From: an uncultured Granulicatella sp.
GTDB taxonomy: Bacteria > Bacillota > Bacilli > Lactobacillales > Aerococcaceae
Reading direction: 5' to 3'
DNA: 7,826 bases
Assembly: GCA_900551535.1 (NCBI GenBank)
Contig: URWJ01000065.1
Coordinates: 1-7,826 of the forward strand
Shown here: positions 1 to 7,224 of the stretch, one piece after another
How positions within the stretch are numbered: the first letter of the stretch is position 1
Layout: every line of letters starts with the position of its first letter
The notes under the pieces: generated by a model
Database searches by the model: none
Told to the model about the DNA's origin: nothing
The model's input: only the letters and a program-made list of their open reading frames with translations
Program-made: the position numbers and the translations under genes

Positions 1-1640
1 GCATTTTCAAGTGTTAATGCGGTAATTGTCGTACCTGAAAGCATACGTGCGATTTCTTCTGTACGTTCCGCTTCGTCCATCACTTTTAGAATCGTATGCG
101 TACGTTCGCCTTCTTCCACTTTTTCAATATGAATATGCGTATCCGCCATACTTGCCACTTGTGGTAAATGCGTAATACTCAACACTTGAGCATATTCTGA
201 AATGTAGTGCATCTTCGAAGCAATCGCCTGCGCCACACGTCCGCTAACACCTGTATCCACTTCGTCAAAAATAATCGTTCCAACGAGTTGTTCTTTCGTG
301 AAGATGGATTTCATCGCTAATGTAATACGCGACAACTCCCCTCCAGAGACAATCTTGCTAAGAGGCTTCAACGGTTCCCCTTTATTCGTTGAAATGTAAA
401 ACTCAACGATGTCAATTCCTGTTTCCAGTAAGGCTTCAGTTGTCTCAAATTGGATAGCAAATTGCGCATTCTCCATGTATAGTCCGTGCAATTCGCTCAC
501 AATATCGGCTTCTAAACGTTTAGCCACTTCTCGACGAATATTTGAAATCTTTTCTGCAATCGCAAAGGCTTCAAGAGTAGCTTGTTTCAACACTTTTTCT
601 GTTTCAGCAATCAATGCTTCTTTATTTTCAATCTTATTCAAAGCGTCTCTTGCTTTATCTTGGAAGGCTAGAATTTCTTCTGCATCATCCCCATATTTAC
701 GTTTTAATTGATAGTAAACATCGAGACGTTCTTCAATAAAGGCCAGACGTTCTTCGTCAAATTCAGCATTTTCGATTTCATGACGAATCGCACTTGCAGC
801 ATCCTGTAGTTGATAATAAGCCTCGCTCATTTGCGTAGAGAGTGTCTTGAAGCTTGTTGAAATCGACTCTAGGCTTTCCACTTCACGGGTGGCTTCACCG
901 ATGGCATCGACGCTTGAATATTCTTCCCCTTCAAGAGCAGCAAGAGCTGTTTGAAGTGCCGTTTGGATTTTTTGGAAGTGTGTGAAGTATTCTTTTTCTT
1001 CACTTAATTGCTCTTCCTCACCTACATAAATATTAGCTTCTTCAATTTCTTGCAATTGAAATTTCAACATATCTACGCGTTGTGCGTCTTCTTTTTCCGC
1101 CGTTTGCAAGGCTCTAAGCTCTTGTTTGGCAGCAACCACTTTAGCGTATGCTTCATCGTACTCGGCCATTAACGAGCCCATTTGATGGTGTGCAAACTCA
1201 TCTAATAGCCCTAAGTGTTTCTCTTCGTTTAATAAGAGGAAATGCTCATTTTGACCATGAATATCGATTAAATAAGGTCCGATTTGTTTAAGGAGCGCAA
1301 CAGTCGCTAACTGTCCATTAATACGGCAGTTTGATTTCCCATTTTGCAATAATTCACGTTGAATCATTAATTCATCTTCAACAACTTCAATCCCGAATTC
1401 TTGCAACTTTTCAACAACAGATGGATCCTCAATTCGGAATACCCCTTGAATCAAGGACTTTTCTTCACCATAACGAATCATTTCAAGCGATGCACGTTCT
1501 CCAATCAATAGGCCCACCGCATCAATAATAATCGATTTACCAGCACCCGTTTCCCCGGTTAAAACCGTCATTCCTTTTTCAAACGTACACTGAACTTCTT
1601 CGATAATGGCAAAATTCTTAATATAAATCTCTTGAATCAA
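1..1640 (-). CDS. recN: DNA repair protein RecN (3' end cut by window edge)
   Basis: RecN is an SMC-like ATPase of the cytoplasm that acts early in double-strand break repair. About 546 codons are present. The N-terminal ATPase lobe has a Walker A motif, GETGAGKS, near residues 29-36. A long, Glu/Gln/Lys-rich, coiled-coil-like middle follows. The C-terminal lobe has the ABC signature SGGELSR and Walker B/D-loop IIFDEVDTGVSGRVA. The reading frame is still open at base 1, and only the last few tens of residues should be missing. I chose a TTG start at 1640 because AAAGGG lies 8 bases upstream and the protein then begins LIQEIYIKNFAIIEE, as expected for the family. An in-frame GTG 9 bases upstream touches the AAAGG and is a poorer choice. 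The gap to tlyA is 12 bases, so it is probably the last known gene of the operon. No promoter of its own was seen. Confidence 0.96.
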   Translation of the reverse strand, partial: MIQEIYIKNFAIIEEVQCTFEKGMTVLTGETGAGKSIIIDAVGLLIGERASLEMIRYGEEKSLIQGVFRIEDPSVVEKLQEFGIEVVEDELMIQRELLQNGKSNCRINGQLATVALLKQIGPYLIDIHGQNEHFLLLNEEKHLGLLDEFAHHQMGSLMAEYDEAYAKVVAAKQELRALQTAEKEDAQRVDMLKFQLQEIEEANIYVGEEEQLSEEKEYFTHFQKIQTALQTALAALEGEEYSSVDAIGEATREVESLESISTSFKTLSTQMSEAYYQLQDAASAIRHEIENAEFDEERLAFIEERLDVYYQLKRKYGDDAEEILAFQDKARDALNKIENKEALIAETEKVLKQATLEAFAIAEKISNIRREVAKRLEADIVSELHGLYMENAQFAIQFETTEALLETGIDIVEFYISTNKGEPLKPLSKIVSGGELSRITLAMKSIFTKEQLVGTIIFDEVDTGVSGRVAQAIASKMHYISEYAQVLSITHLPQVASMADTHIHIEKVEEGERTHTILKVMDEAERTEEIARMLSGTTITALTLEN

Positions 1641-1652
1641 GTTCGTCACCCT

Positions 1653-2468
1653 TTACTTTTTTAATCGTTGCGCTTCTTTAACCGTCTCACGCGCGAGTTC
1701 TTCAAAAGAATGAACCTCACTTGGAGCCGTATTTTTTAAATGCGCTAAAAATTCAATATTCCCACTTCCACCAGTGATTGGTGAATACGTTACTTTCTCG
1801 ACAGTAAATCCAATTTGTTCACTAAAGCTTAAAATATCTACTAATACATCCTCGTGAACTTTTGGATCGCTAACAATTCCTTTTTTCCCGATGCGTTCAC
1901 GACCTGCTTCAAATTGCGGTTTAATCAATACGAGTACGTCTCCGCCTTCTTTTAGAATTGGTTTTAATGGCGGTAAAATAAGTTTCAACGAGATAAACGA
2001 TACGTCAATCGATGCCACATCTGGTTGTCCTTTTGTGAAATCATCCGGAGTGGCGAAACGGAAATTCATACGCTCCATAACAACGACGCGTTCATCTTGG
2101 CGAAGTTTATAATCTAATTGGTTATACCCTACATCGAGTGCATAACTTTGTTTGGCCCCATTTTGTAAAGCCGCATCTGTAAAGCCACCAGTCGAAGCAC
2201 CGATATCAAGTAAAATCTTTCCATCTACACTGACATCGAATTCTTTTAAGGCTTTTTCTAATTTCAAACCGCCACGAGAGACATATTTTAACGGTTCGCC
2301 TTTAATCATCAATGAACTCGTTACAGGAATTTTCTCCCCAGGTTTGTCGTATCGGTTATGATTCACCGCATCCACAATCTGTCCTGCCATGACAAGACGT
2401 TTTGCTTTTTCTCTGGAATCTGTCAATCCTTGTTGGACGACTAGAATATCCACACGTTCTTTTTCCAT
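1653..2468 (-). CDS. tlyA: TlyA family rRNA (cytidine-2'-O)-methyltransferase
   Basis: TlyA proteins methylate the ribose of a 23S rRNA cytidine (C1920) and, in the longer type, also 16S C1409, using S-adenosylmethionine. An S4 RNA-binding domain covers about residues 1-62. The FtsJ-like methyltransferase fold follows, with the SAM-binding stretch DIGASTGGFTD at 88-98. The family's K-D-K-E catalytic set is visible as K69 (RGGLK), D155 (SIDVSF), K183 (LIKPQF) and E239 (NIEF). The length, 271 residues, is normal. The start is supported by AGGAG 6 bases upstream, overlapping the ispA stop codon. It follows ispA by 9 bases, as in many Firmicutes, and is co-transcribed with recN. Older annotations call it hemolysin A; the sequence supports the methyltransferase role. 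I cannot tell the one-site type from the two-site type. Confidence 0.95.
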   Translation of the reverse strand: MEKERVDILVVQQGLTDSREKAKRLVMAGQIVDAVNHNRYDKPGEKIPVTSSLMIKGEPLKYVSRGGLKLEKALKEFDVSVDGKILLDIGASTGGFTDAALQNGAKQSYALDVGYNQLDYKLRQDERVVVMERMNFRFATPDDFTKGQPDVASIDVSFISLKLILPPLKPILKEGGDVLVLIKPQFEAGRERIGKKGIVSDPKVHEDVLVDILSFSEQIGFTVEKVTYSPITGGSGNIEFLAHLKNTAPSEVHSFEELARETVKEAQRLKK

Positions 2469-2477
2469 TTGTTACTC

Positions 2478-3356
2478 CTATATTTCTAAATACGTTAAAA
2501 ATTCAACGAGTAGCGCCTTTGTTTGTTGATTTGCTGGTGTAAAAGCCACTTCTTCCAATGTACGTTTACAAGACGAAATTTCGCTTGCTAAGGCTTCTTT
2601 TGCGCCTTCTACTCCTAAGAGACTCGGATACGTATTTTTACTTAGTTCTGAATCCTTACCTGTTTCTTTCCCAGTTTGCTCACTTGTCCAGCACACATCT
2701 TGCAAGTCGTTTTGAATTTGGAATGCTAGACCAAAGTGAGTTGCATAAGAAACAAAAGCTTCTTTCATCTTCGCATCATCTACAAAAAGATTTCCAAGAC
2801 GTACAGCAGCTAATAATAACTCGCCAGTTTTCTCACGATGGATTTCCTTCATTTGTTCCAGTGTAATCGTCACTTCTTCACTAGCGATATCTTTCATTTG
2901 GCCTGAAATCATGCCGCTCATACCTGAAGCAGTCGACAAAATCTTTACGGCTTCCATTAATTGATGAGCTTGAAGTTTGGCATTTGCTGCCACTTCGAAG
3001 GCTAAAGTGAGTAATGCATCCCCAGCTAAAATCGCAGTGGCTTCATCAAAAGCCTTATGCACGGTTGGACGTCCACGACGCAGGTCATCGTCATCCATCC
3101 CTGGTAAGTCATCATGAATGAGTGAATACGTATGAATCATCTCTAAGGCACATGCTAAGTCTAACGCTGCTTCATTTGACGAAGTTCCAGCTGACCCAAC
3201 TGCAAGCGTTAAGAGTGGTCTAATACGTTTCCCACCGGATTGCACAGCGTATAGCATGGCTTCTTTCAACCTTGCGTCAGAAGCTCTTTTTTCGATAAGC
3301 TGTGTTAAGTGAAGCGCTACATCTTGTTGAAGTTGTTGAATAACATCCTTCACCAT
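2478..3356 (-). CDS. ispA: Farnesyl diphosphate synthase (polyprenyl synthetase family)
   Basis: This cytoplasmic enzyme condenses isopentenyl diphosphate with dimethylallyl and geranyl diphosphate to make farnesyl diphosphate, a precursor of undecaprenyl carriers and quinone tails. Visible motifs are SGGKRIRPLL (40-49), the first Asp-rich motif HDDLPGMDDDDLRRGRPT (81-98), KTGEL (176-180) and GKD (233-235). The second Asp-rich motif reads NDLQD (216-220) instead of the usual DDxxD; its first Asp is Asn. The 292-residue length fits the family. I start at 3356 because AGAGG lies 9 bases upstream. A longer in-frame ATG at 3383 lies inside xseB, has no ribosome binding site and adds a non-family extension. 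It is 4 bases after xseB. The absence of dxs beside it fits an organism using the mevalonate route, but that is inference. Product chain length cannot be proved by reading. Confidence 0.92.
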   Translation of the reverse strand: MVKDVIQQLQQDVALHLTQLIEKRASDARLKEAMLYAVQSGGKRIRPLLTLAVGSAGTSSNEAALDLACALEMIHTYSLIHDDLPGMDDDDLRRGRPTVHKAFDEATAILAGDALLTLAFEVAANAKLQAHQLMEAVKILSTASGMSGMISGQMKDIASEEVTITLEQMKEIHREKTGELLLAAVRLGNLFVDDAKMKEAFVSYATHFGLAFQIQNDLQDVCWTSEQTGKETGKDSELSKNTYPSLLGVEGAKEALASEISSCKRTLEEVAFTPANQQTKALLVEFLTYLEI

Positions 3357-3360
3357 ACGA

Positions 3361-3573
3361 CTATGCCTCTTTTCCTTCTGCATTCACTGTAATCATTGCA
3401 CGAACAGTTTCTTCGGCTTTTGTCAATGTTTCATTACAAAATTGGCTTAATTCCATTCCTTCTTTGAATTTATCAAGCGCTTCGTCTAAAGGAACATTTC
3501 CGCTTTCTAATTGGCGCACGATTTGCTCTAAGGCACCCATTGCTTCTTCAAATTTCATTTCTTTTTTAGCCAT
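3361..3573 (-). CDS. xseB: Exonuclease VII small subunit
   Basis: XseB is the small helical subunit that binds several-fold to XseA to form exonuclease VII, which degrades single-stranded DNA to oligonucleotides. The 70-residue protein begins MAKKEMKFEEAMGALEQIV and contains the family pattern FEEAMGALEQIVRQLESG followed by PLDEALDKFKEGMEL, two amphipathic helices. Length and charge are typical. The ATG shares one base with the xseA stop codon (TAATG), and AAGGAG lies inside the last codons of xseA, so translation is probably coupled. This fits the need for an excess of small subunit, though coupling alone does not set the ratio. Confidence 0.95.
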   Translation of the reverse strand: MAKKEMKFEEAMGALEQIVRQLESGNVPLDEALDKFKEGMELSQFCNETLTKAEETVRAMITVNAEGKEA

Positions 3574-4907
3574 TATAAACTCTCCTTATTTTTTGCTGTG
3601 ACAGTAGCATTCACTAAACCATCACTAAGTCTGATTTCAATTGGTTGTTTTTCTTCAATTTGGTCAACTGATTTCACGATATCGCCGTCTTTAAACACGA
3701 TACCGTATCCGCGTGTCATAATCTTCAACGGGCTAAGTAAATCTAATTTCTCCACTAATTGTTGGAATCTGATTTGCTTATCTTGCAAGTAGTTTTGATT
3801 ACTATCGACTAATTGCTTATGCAACCATTCGAGTTTTTGCTTTTGTTGAATTAATAATTGTTCTGGCGACACTAATTGCAGGCGGTGCGTAAATTGCATC
3901 GACTGTTGTTTTGCCAGGTGAAGTCTTTGTTGCATACCTTGCATTAGTTTTAATCGCAATTGATCGACTTGTTGTGCATAGACTTCATACATTCGCTCTG
4001 GTTTTACAAAAATACCTGACTTCTCTAATTTACTTAATAACTCTTTACGGGTATTCAACTGATTGAGCATCGTTGTTTGTAAGCGACTCGTTAAGTTAGC
4101 AAATGTTAAATGGATGTCATTTAAGACCGGCGTTGCAAGTTCTGCTGCGGCAGTCGGTGTGGCCGCGCGTTGGTCAGCCGCAAAGTCTGTTAAGGTCGTA
4201 TCTGTTTCATGCCCCACACTGGAGATTATAGGTAGTGAGAATGAAGCGACACGTCTTACAACCGGTTCCTCATTAAAGGCCCATAAATCTTCGATGGAAC
4301 CTCCACCACGACCAATGATAACCACATCGGCATCCGACTGTTCTACTAAGTCCAAGTTTTTAAGAATGCTTGGAACCGCGTGCACTCCTTGGACCACTGT
4401 TGGATATAACACGAGTTGCGCAATCGGGAAACGGCGAGCAACTGTTGTTTGAATATCTCGAATAACGGCACCTGTATCACTCGTTAAAATCGCAATTTTC
4501 TTTGGAAATACAGGAATTGGTTTCTTCGGCCCAGCAAATACGCCTTCTTCTGTCAGTTTCTTCTTCAACTGCTCATAGGCTTGATAAAGAGCTCCGACTC
4601 CATCCGGTTCCATATGTTCGATAATCATTTGGTATTTCCCAGATTTCTCATATACCGTTACGCGCCCAATCACAAGAACCTTCATTCCTTCTTCAGGTTG
4701 GAATTGAATTTTCTTATATGCTCCTTGAAACATCGTTGCTGCGATAATCGCATTTTCATCCTTTAAGTTGAAATACTTATGCACACTATTTTTATTAAAG
4801 TTCGAAATTTCTCCCGTCAAATAAACACGGTCTAAGTGCGGATCACGGTCAAATTTAGTTTTAATATACTTCGTCAACGCGGTGACGGTTAAGTATTCTT
4901 GTTCCAT
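3573..4907 (-). CDS. xseA: Exonuclease VII large subunit
   Basis: XseA is the catalytic subunit of exonuclease VII, a metal-independent nuclease acting on single-stranded DNA from both ends. In 444 residues, close to the usual length, an N-terminal OB-fold (about 1-100) carries VYLTGEISNFNKN. The catalytic domain follows, with TSDTGAVIRDI (142-152), GRGGGSIEDLWAFNEE (199-214) and SVGHETDTTLTDFAADQRA (230-248), then ATPTAAAE. A Gln/Leu-rich coiled-coil region (about 265-390) should bind XseB. The protein closes with a short beta-rich tail containing MTRGYGIVFKDG. The start at 4907 has AAGGAG 6 bases upstream, inside the last codons of folD; the gap to folD is 3 bases. No truncation or missing key motif was seen. 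Confidence 0.97.
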   Translation of the reverse strand: MEQEYLTVTALTKYIKTKFDRDPHLDRVYLTGEISNFNKNSVHKYFNLKDENAIIAATMFQGAYKKIQFQPEEGMKVLVIGRVTVYEKSGKYQMIIEHMEPDGVGALYQAYEQLKKKLTEEGVFAGPKKPIPVFPKKIAILTSDTGAVIRDIQTTVARRFPIAQLVLYPTVVQGVHAVPSILKNLDLVEQSDADVVIIGRGGGSIEDLWAFNEEPVVRRVASFSLPIISSVGHETDTTLTDFAADQRAATPTAAAELATPVLNDIHLTFANLTSRLQTTMLNQLNTRKELLSKLEKSGIFVKPERMYEVYAQQVDQLRLKLMQGMQQRLHLAKQQSMQFTHRLQLVSPEQLLIQQKQKLEWLHKQLVDSNQNYLQDKQIRFQQLVEKLDLLSPLKIMTRGYGIVFKDGDIVKSVDQIEEKQPIEIRLSDGLVNATVTAKNKESL

Positions 4908-4910
4908 GTC

Positions 4911-5759
4911 CTACTCCTTCTTACTTTTTGCATTTTTTACGGTTTGCGCTAGTAACATTGCAATCGTCATTGGACCCACCCCACCTGGAACGGGTGTGAT
5001 TGCACTTGTGAGTGGTGCCACTTCATCGAAGAGGGCGTCACCGCAGAGTTTTCCTGCTTCATTACGGTTAATACCGACATCGATGACAACGGCCCCTTCT
5101 TTCACGAAGTCTTTTGTAACAAGACCTGCTTTCCCTACTGCACTAATCAAAATATCAGCGCGTTTAGCAACTTTGGCTAAATCTTTTGTACGGCTATGAC
5201 AAACTGTAACTGTCGCACCGTGATTTAACCCTAATAGTGCCATTGGACGGCCGACAATCGTACTTTGCCCGATAATCACCATCTCTTTACCAACAAGATC
5301 AATATTGTATTCTTTGAAGAATTCCATGATTCCTTGTGGTGTACATGGAACAATCGATTCATCCTTTTGTAGTAACTTTCCTAAGTTCACCGGATGGAAC
5401 CCGTCCACATCTTTATCAGGATCAATCGCTTCTAAGACTGTATCTGTATCGATGTGTTTTGGCAGAGGCAATTGAACTAAAATCCCATGAACGCTAGCAT
5501 CATGGTTGAGTGTATTCACGTATTTTAATAGTTCTTCTTGTGTCGTTTCTTCACTGAGTCGAATCACGTTTGAATGAATGCCTACTTCAGTTGCTGCACG
5601 TTCTTTGTTACGCACGTACACTTGGCTAGCTGGGTCTTCTCCAACGAGAATGACCGTTAGCGAAGGTGTGACTCCACTCTTAGAAAGTTGTTGTACTTCC
5701 TGTTTTAGTTCTTCTCTTATTTTTCCAGCTAATGCTTTCCCATCTAGAATTTGCGTCAT
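4911..5759 (-). CDS. folD: Bifunctional methylenetetrahydrofolate dehydrogenase / cyclohydrolase
   Basis: FolD interconverts 5,10-methylene-, methenyl- and 10-formyl-tetrahydrofolate with NADP, feeding purine, thymidylate and formyl-Met synthesis. The 282-residue protein has the catalytic Tyr and Lys in SQVYVRNK (Y48, K52), ILVQLPLP (93-100), DKDVDGFHPVNLGKL (115-129), the nucleotide-binding stretch GQSTIVGRPMALL (164-176) and PVPGGVGPMTIAMLL (256-270). The position of Arg in the GRS form found in many homologues is Gln165 here; this position is known to vary (Ala in E. coli), so activity is not in doubt. The start at 5759 has AAGGAG 6 bases upstream. It is the first gene of the six-gene operon; the candidate promoter is at 5843-5871. 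Confidence 0.97.
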   Translation of the reverse strand: MTQILDGKALAGKIREELKQEVQQLSKSGVTPSLTVILVGEDPASQVYVRNKERAATEVGIHSNVIRLSEETTQEELLKYVNTLNHDASVHGILVQLPLPKHIDTDTVLEAIDPDKDVDGFHPVNLGKLLQKDESIVPCTPQGIMEFFKEYNIDLVGKEMVIIGQSTIVGRPMALLGLNHGATVTVCHSRTKDLAKVAKRADILISAVGKAGLVTKDFVKEGAVVIDVGINRNEAGKLCGDALFDEVAPLTSAITPVPGGVGPMTIAMLLAQTVKNAKSKKE

Positions 5760-5836
5760 AGAAGTCTCCTTTTTTCAAAAATAATATGTAATGTTGATAA
5801 AAATAAAATATGTATGGTGGAATTAACAAATGTGTG

Positions 5837-5856
5837 AATTATCATATATGATAATT
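5837..5856. promoter_or_regulatory. Perfect 20-base palindrome, possible operator of the folD operon
   Basis: The sequence AATTATCATATATGATAATT is its own reverse complement with no mismatch. It lies 81 bases upstream of the folD start and covers the best candidate -10 box, a position typical of a repressor site. Its half sites AATTATC/GATAATT resemble those of CodY (AATTTTC-like), but the centre is about five bases too long for the CodY consensus. It also does not match the Fur/PerR, Rex or CcpA patterns I know. On the plus strand it is followed by T6 and could be read as a weak terminator, but no plus-strand gene precedes it. Confidence 0.5.
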
Positions 5857-5871
5857 TTTTAGTGCATTCAA
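5843..5871 (-). promoter_or_regulatory. Candidate sigma-A promoter for the folD-xseA-xseB-ispA-tlyA-recN operon
   Basis: On the minus strand TTGAAT (5866-5871) and TATATG (5843-5848) are separated by 17 bases. This would start transcription near 5836 and give a leader of about 75 bases. The -10 box is imperfect (TATA followed by TG). An overlapping TATGAT has a 19-base spacer. The rest of the leader is AT-rich and holds other weak -10-like strings, so this is the best of several candidates, not a certain call. Confidence 0.4.
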
Positions 5872-5996
5872 TGGGGTGTGACATGACTTAGGCGCAGTGG
5901 TTTATTGACTTTGAGTTAGGTTTATTACTGCAAATAATTTATATTGTATTGTCTTATAGATTAACCATTCAATATCATTTGCAATGTCCACGACCC
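5872..5996. other. Gene-free AT-rich spacer between the left RNA cassette and the folD promoter
   Basis: I find no convincing gene, RNA or terminator here. A minus-strand open frame (bases 5902-6114) crosses it, but it begins inside the structured RNA and lacks a ribosome binding site. There is no strong hairpin followed by a minus-strand T-run, so transcripts from the gene at 6186-7187 may read into the folD operon. Confidence 0.5.
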
Positions 5997-6021
5997 AAAT
6001 CCTTCGCACTGTGAAGGATTT
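5997..6021 (-). other. Perfect 9-bp hairpin downstream of the left RNA element
   Basis: On the minus strand AAATCCTTC (6013-6021) and GAAGGATTT (5997-6005) form a 9-bp stem with a 7-base loop. The bases that follow are GGGTCGTGG, not a T-run, so it is not a normal intrinsic terminator. The right copy also has a hairpin after its element (7354-7386), but of unrelated sequence. It may be a 3' stabilising structure. Confidence 0.45.
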
Positions 6022-6036
6022 TCCAACGTTCCATTT

Positions 6037-6060
6037 CTGGGCGCGATTGCTCACATCCTT
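6037..6060 (-). repeat. Downstream 24-base direct repeat of the left RNA element (partner 6161-6184)
   Basis: Both units fit AAGGAT-(AC or GT)-GAG, six variable bases, then CGCYCAG. By hand count 15 of 24 positions agree. The upstream unit begins one base after the stop codon of the membrane-protein gene. The same arrangement, with its own version of the repeat, bounds the right element (7383-7406 and 7504-7527). Confidence 0.55.
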
Positions 6061-6184
6061 TGTAGTTGAACTCGGGCTCACAGGACTGACGTCCACTTCC
6101 TGATATGTCCGCACGACTCGTTCCGAGTCCCTTGCGGCATATCAGTCCAGTGTTTCAGTCCTGAGCGTTCGCCCTCGTATCCTT
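6037..6184 (-). ncRNA. Putative structured RNA element, copy A
   Basis: The element begins one base after the stop codon of the membrane-protein gene and folds as a long interrupted stem. On the minus strand, P1 is CAGGACTGA/TCAGTCCTG (6155-6163 with 6081-6089), extended outward by GGC/GCC. A short CACT/AGTG helix is flanked by purine-rich loops (GGA/GA and AA/GACG). P2 is CTGATATG/CATATCAG (6138-6145 with 6100-6107). P3 is CCGCA/TGCGG, with a single bulged A before P2'. An AGG/G internal loop follows, then P4 GACTCG/CGAGTC closed by GAA. A conserved tail, CGAGTTCAACTACAAAGGAT then GTGAG, follows the stem. Copy B at 7383-7527 keeps all loops but changes the stems with compensation. The minus strand is preferred because copy B has U.G pairs that would be C-A on the other strand. 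It may be a 3' UTR element or a processed small RNA. I recognise no known family. Confidence 0.75.
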
Positions 6185-6185
6185 G

Positions 6186-7187
6186 TTAGAACGGTCTCTT
6201 ATTTTTGTTTTCGAATCCTAATAGGATGTCTGGGAATTCTTGGCTTACTGCGTAGAAGAATGGTTGTAGTAAGTCATCTGTTTCGTCACCGACGTTGTTA
6301 ATCACAAGGCCAGTTTTCTTTCTACGGTATGATTTGTCGTTTGTAATCACCATTAATTGTGAAGTACGGCTAACCGTCATTCCGTAAGATTTTTGAGTGT
6401 AGATGTAGTGGTAGATACGCTCAGCTTTTGTTAAGTCGTATACTTGGAAATTCTTGTATGTCGCAAGTAGGTGGTGTTTGTATAAAACGATTCCTAATTG
6501 GTTATCAACATAAGTAGCATCTTCTAATACAGAATCCATAGAGTAGTTTAATTCTGGATAAGCACTGTATAATTCGTTGTACGCTTTGTCTTCGCTCTTA
6601 CGTGTTGCGAAAGCACTGTAGAAGAATACTAGAGCAATAATACCAGCGATACCAGCAATGATATATGAGAATTGACGGTCTTTGTCAAATTCGTAAACAG
6701 AAGCATAGTATTCAGTTTCGGCTAGTTTTGAAATTGTTTCGTTTTCGCTAATTGTATCTTTAAATTCAATAGTATAGTTACGGACGGCACCGTCTGCACC
6801 GGATTTACGGATTTTAGCAGCAACGATAACAGGGTTTTCTACAAGATCATCGGCAGCGTTTAATTTATCAATTAATTTATCGCCGTCTTTGACTTCAATA
6901 CTTGCATAACCAAAATCATCTGTATCTGTTTTAGAAAACTCGATTAAGTATAATTTTGTGCCTCCATCGATTGTAGCAATAGGATTTTTGGCATAACCAG
7001 TAATCTTAACAGCAGTGTAAGCTCCGTCTTTCATTGGTGCTTCACCGAAGACGTTACCTTGTTTGTATAAATTGTCAGCAGTTTGGTAGAACTGGAAGAA
7101 TCCTAGAGCGCCAAGAGCAACGATAATAGCAAGAACTCCAGCGATGATTAAGCCAATAATGGTTTTAGTACTGCGTTTTTCAGTCAT
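6186..7187 (-). CDS. Two-helix membrane protein of unknown function, copy A
   Basis: I do not recognise the 333-residue product. A basic N-terminus (KRSTK) leads into a hydrophobic helix at about 10-32. Residues 33-172 are likely extracellular; they are rich in Asp, Lys and Ala and have a beta-strand-like pattern. A second helix lies at about 173-195, followed by RKSEDK. By the positive-inside rule both ends are cytoplasmic. The C-terminal part (about 226-325) alternates like a small beta-rich domain, with VYDLTKAERIYHYI and ETDDLLQPFFYAVSQEFP. This reminds me of a PH-like fold, but that is only an impression. The start has AAAGGAG 7 bases upstream and a good promoter at 7225-7253. The next gene (7526-7826) is a paralog about half identical over the visible 99 residues. 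No enzyme motif or Cys-lipobox was seen. Confidence 0.88.
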   Translation of the reverse strand: MTEKRSTKTIIGLIIAGVLAIIVALGALGFFQFYQTADNLYKQGNVFGEAPMKDGAYTAVKITGYAKNPIATIDGGTKLYLIEFSKTDTDDFGYASIEVKDGDKLIDKLNAADDLVENPVIVAAKIRKSGADGAVRNYTIEFKDTISENETISKLAETEYYASVYEFDKDRQFSYIIAGIAGIIALVFFYSAFATRKSEDKAYNELYSAYPELNYSMDSVLEDATYVDNQLGIVLYKHHLLATYKNFQVYDLTKAERIYHYIYTQKSYGMTVSRTSQLMVITNDKSYRRKKTGLVINNVGDETDDLLQPFFYAVSQEFPDILLGFENKNKRPF

Positions 7188-7224
7188 GATTATTCTCCTT
7201 TAAAGTGGGTTATATGATAGATAT

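Noticed and set aside
3357..3383. Longer start for ispA at 3383
   Set aside because: It lies inside xseB, has no ribosome binding site and adds a short charged extension not typical of the family. The start at 3356 has AGAGG at proper spacing.
409..5784. Plus-strand open frames of 60-130 codons across the housekeeping operon
   Set aside because: All lie antisense to well-recognised genes, lack ribosome binding sites and have the composition expected of reversed coding sequence.
5837..5860. Palindrome plus T6 as a plus-strand intrinsic terminator
   Set aside because: The stem is made almost only of A-T pairs and no plus-strand gene lies upstream of it. On the minus strand no T-run follows.
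5902..6114. Minus-strand open frame of 70 codons between folD and the membrane-protein gene
   Set aside because: Its ATG lies inside the apical stem of the structured RNA, it has no ribosome binding site, and the protein resembles nothing I know. A GTG at about 6054 in the same frame has AAAGG only two bases away, which is too close.
6109..6137. Resemblance of CGCAAGG in the RNA element to part of a twister-sister ribozyme
   Set aside because: Only a short string matches. The opposite strand of the loop and the helix order do not fit, and I could not identify a cleavage site.
6037..6184. The RNA elements as a recently moved insertion sequence, BOX-type repeat or CRISPR unit
   Set aside because: There is no transposase, terminal inverted repeat or regular repeat-spacer pattern. 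The two copies are too diverged, with compensated stems, for a recent transposition. I do not see BOX or RUP sequence, though a search is needed to exclude a host-specific repeat.
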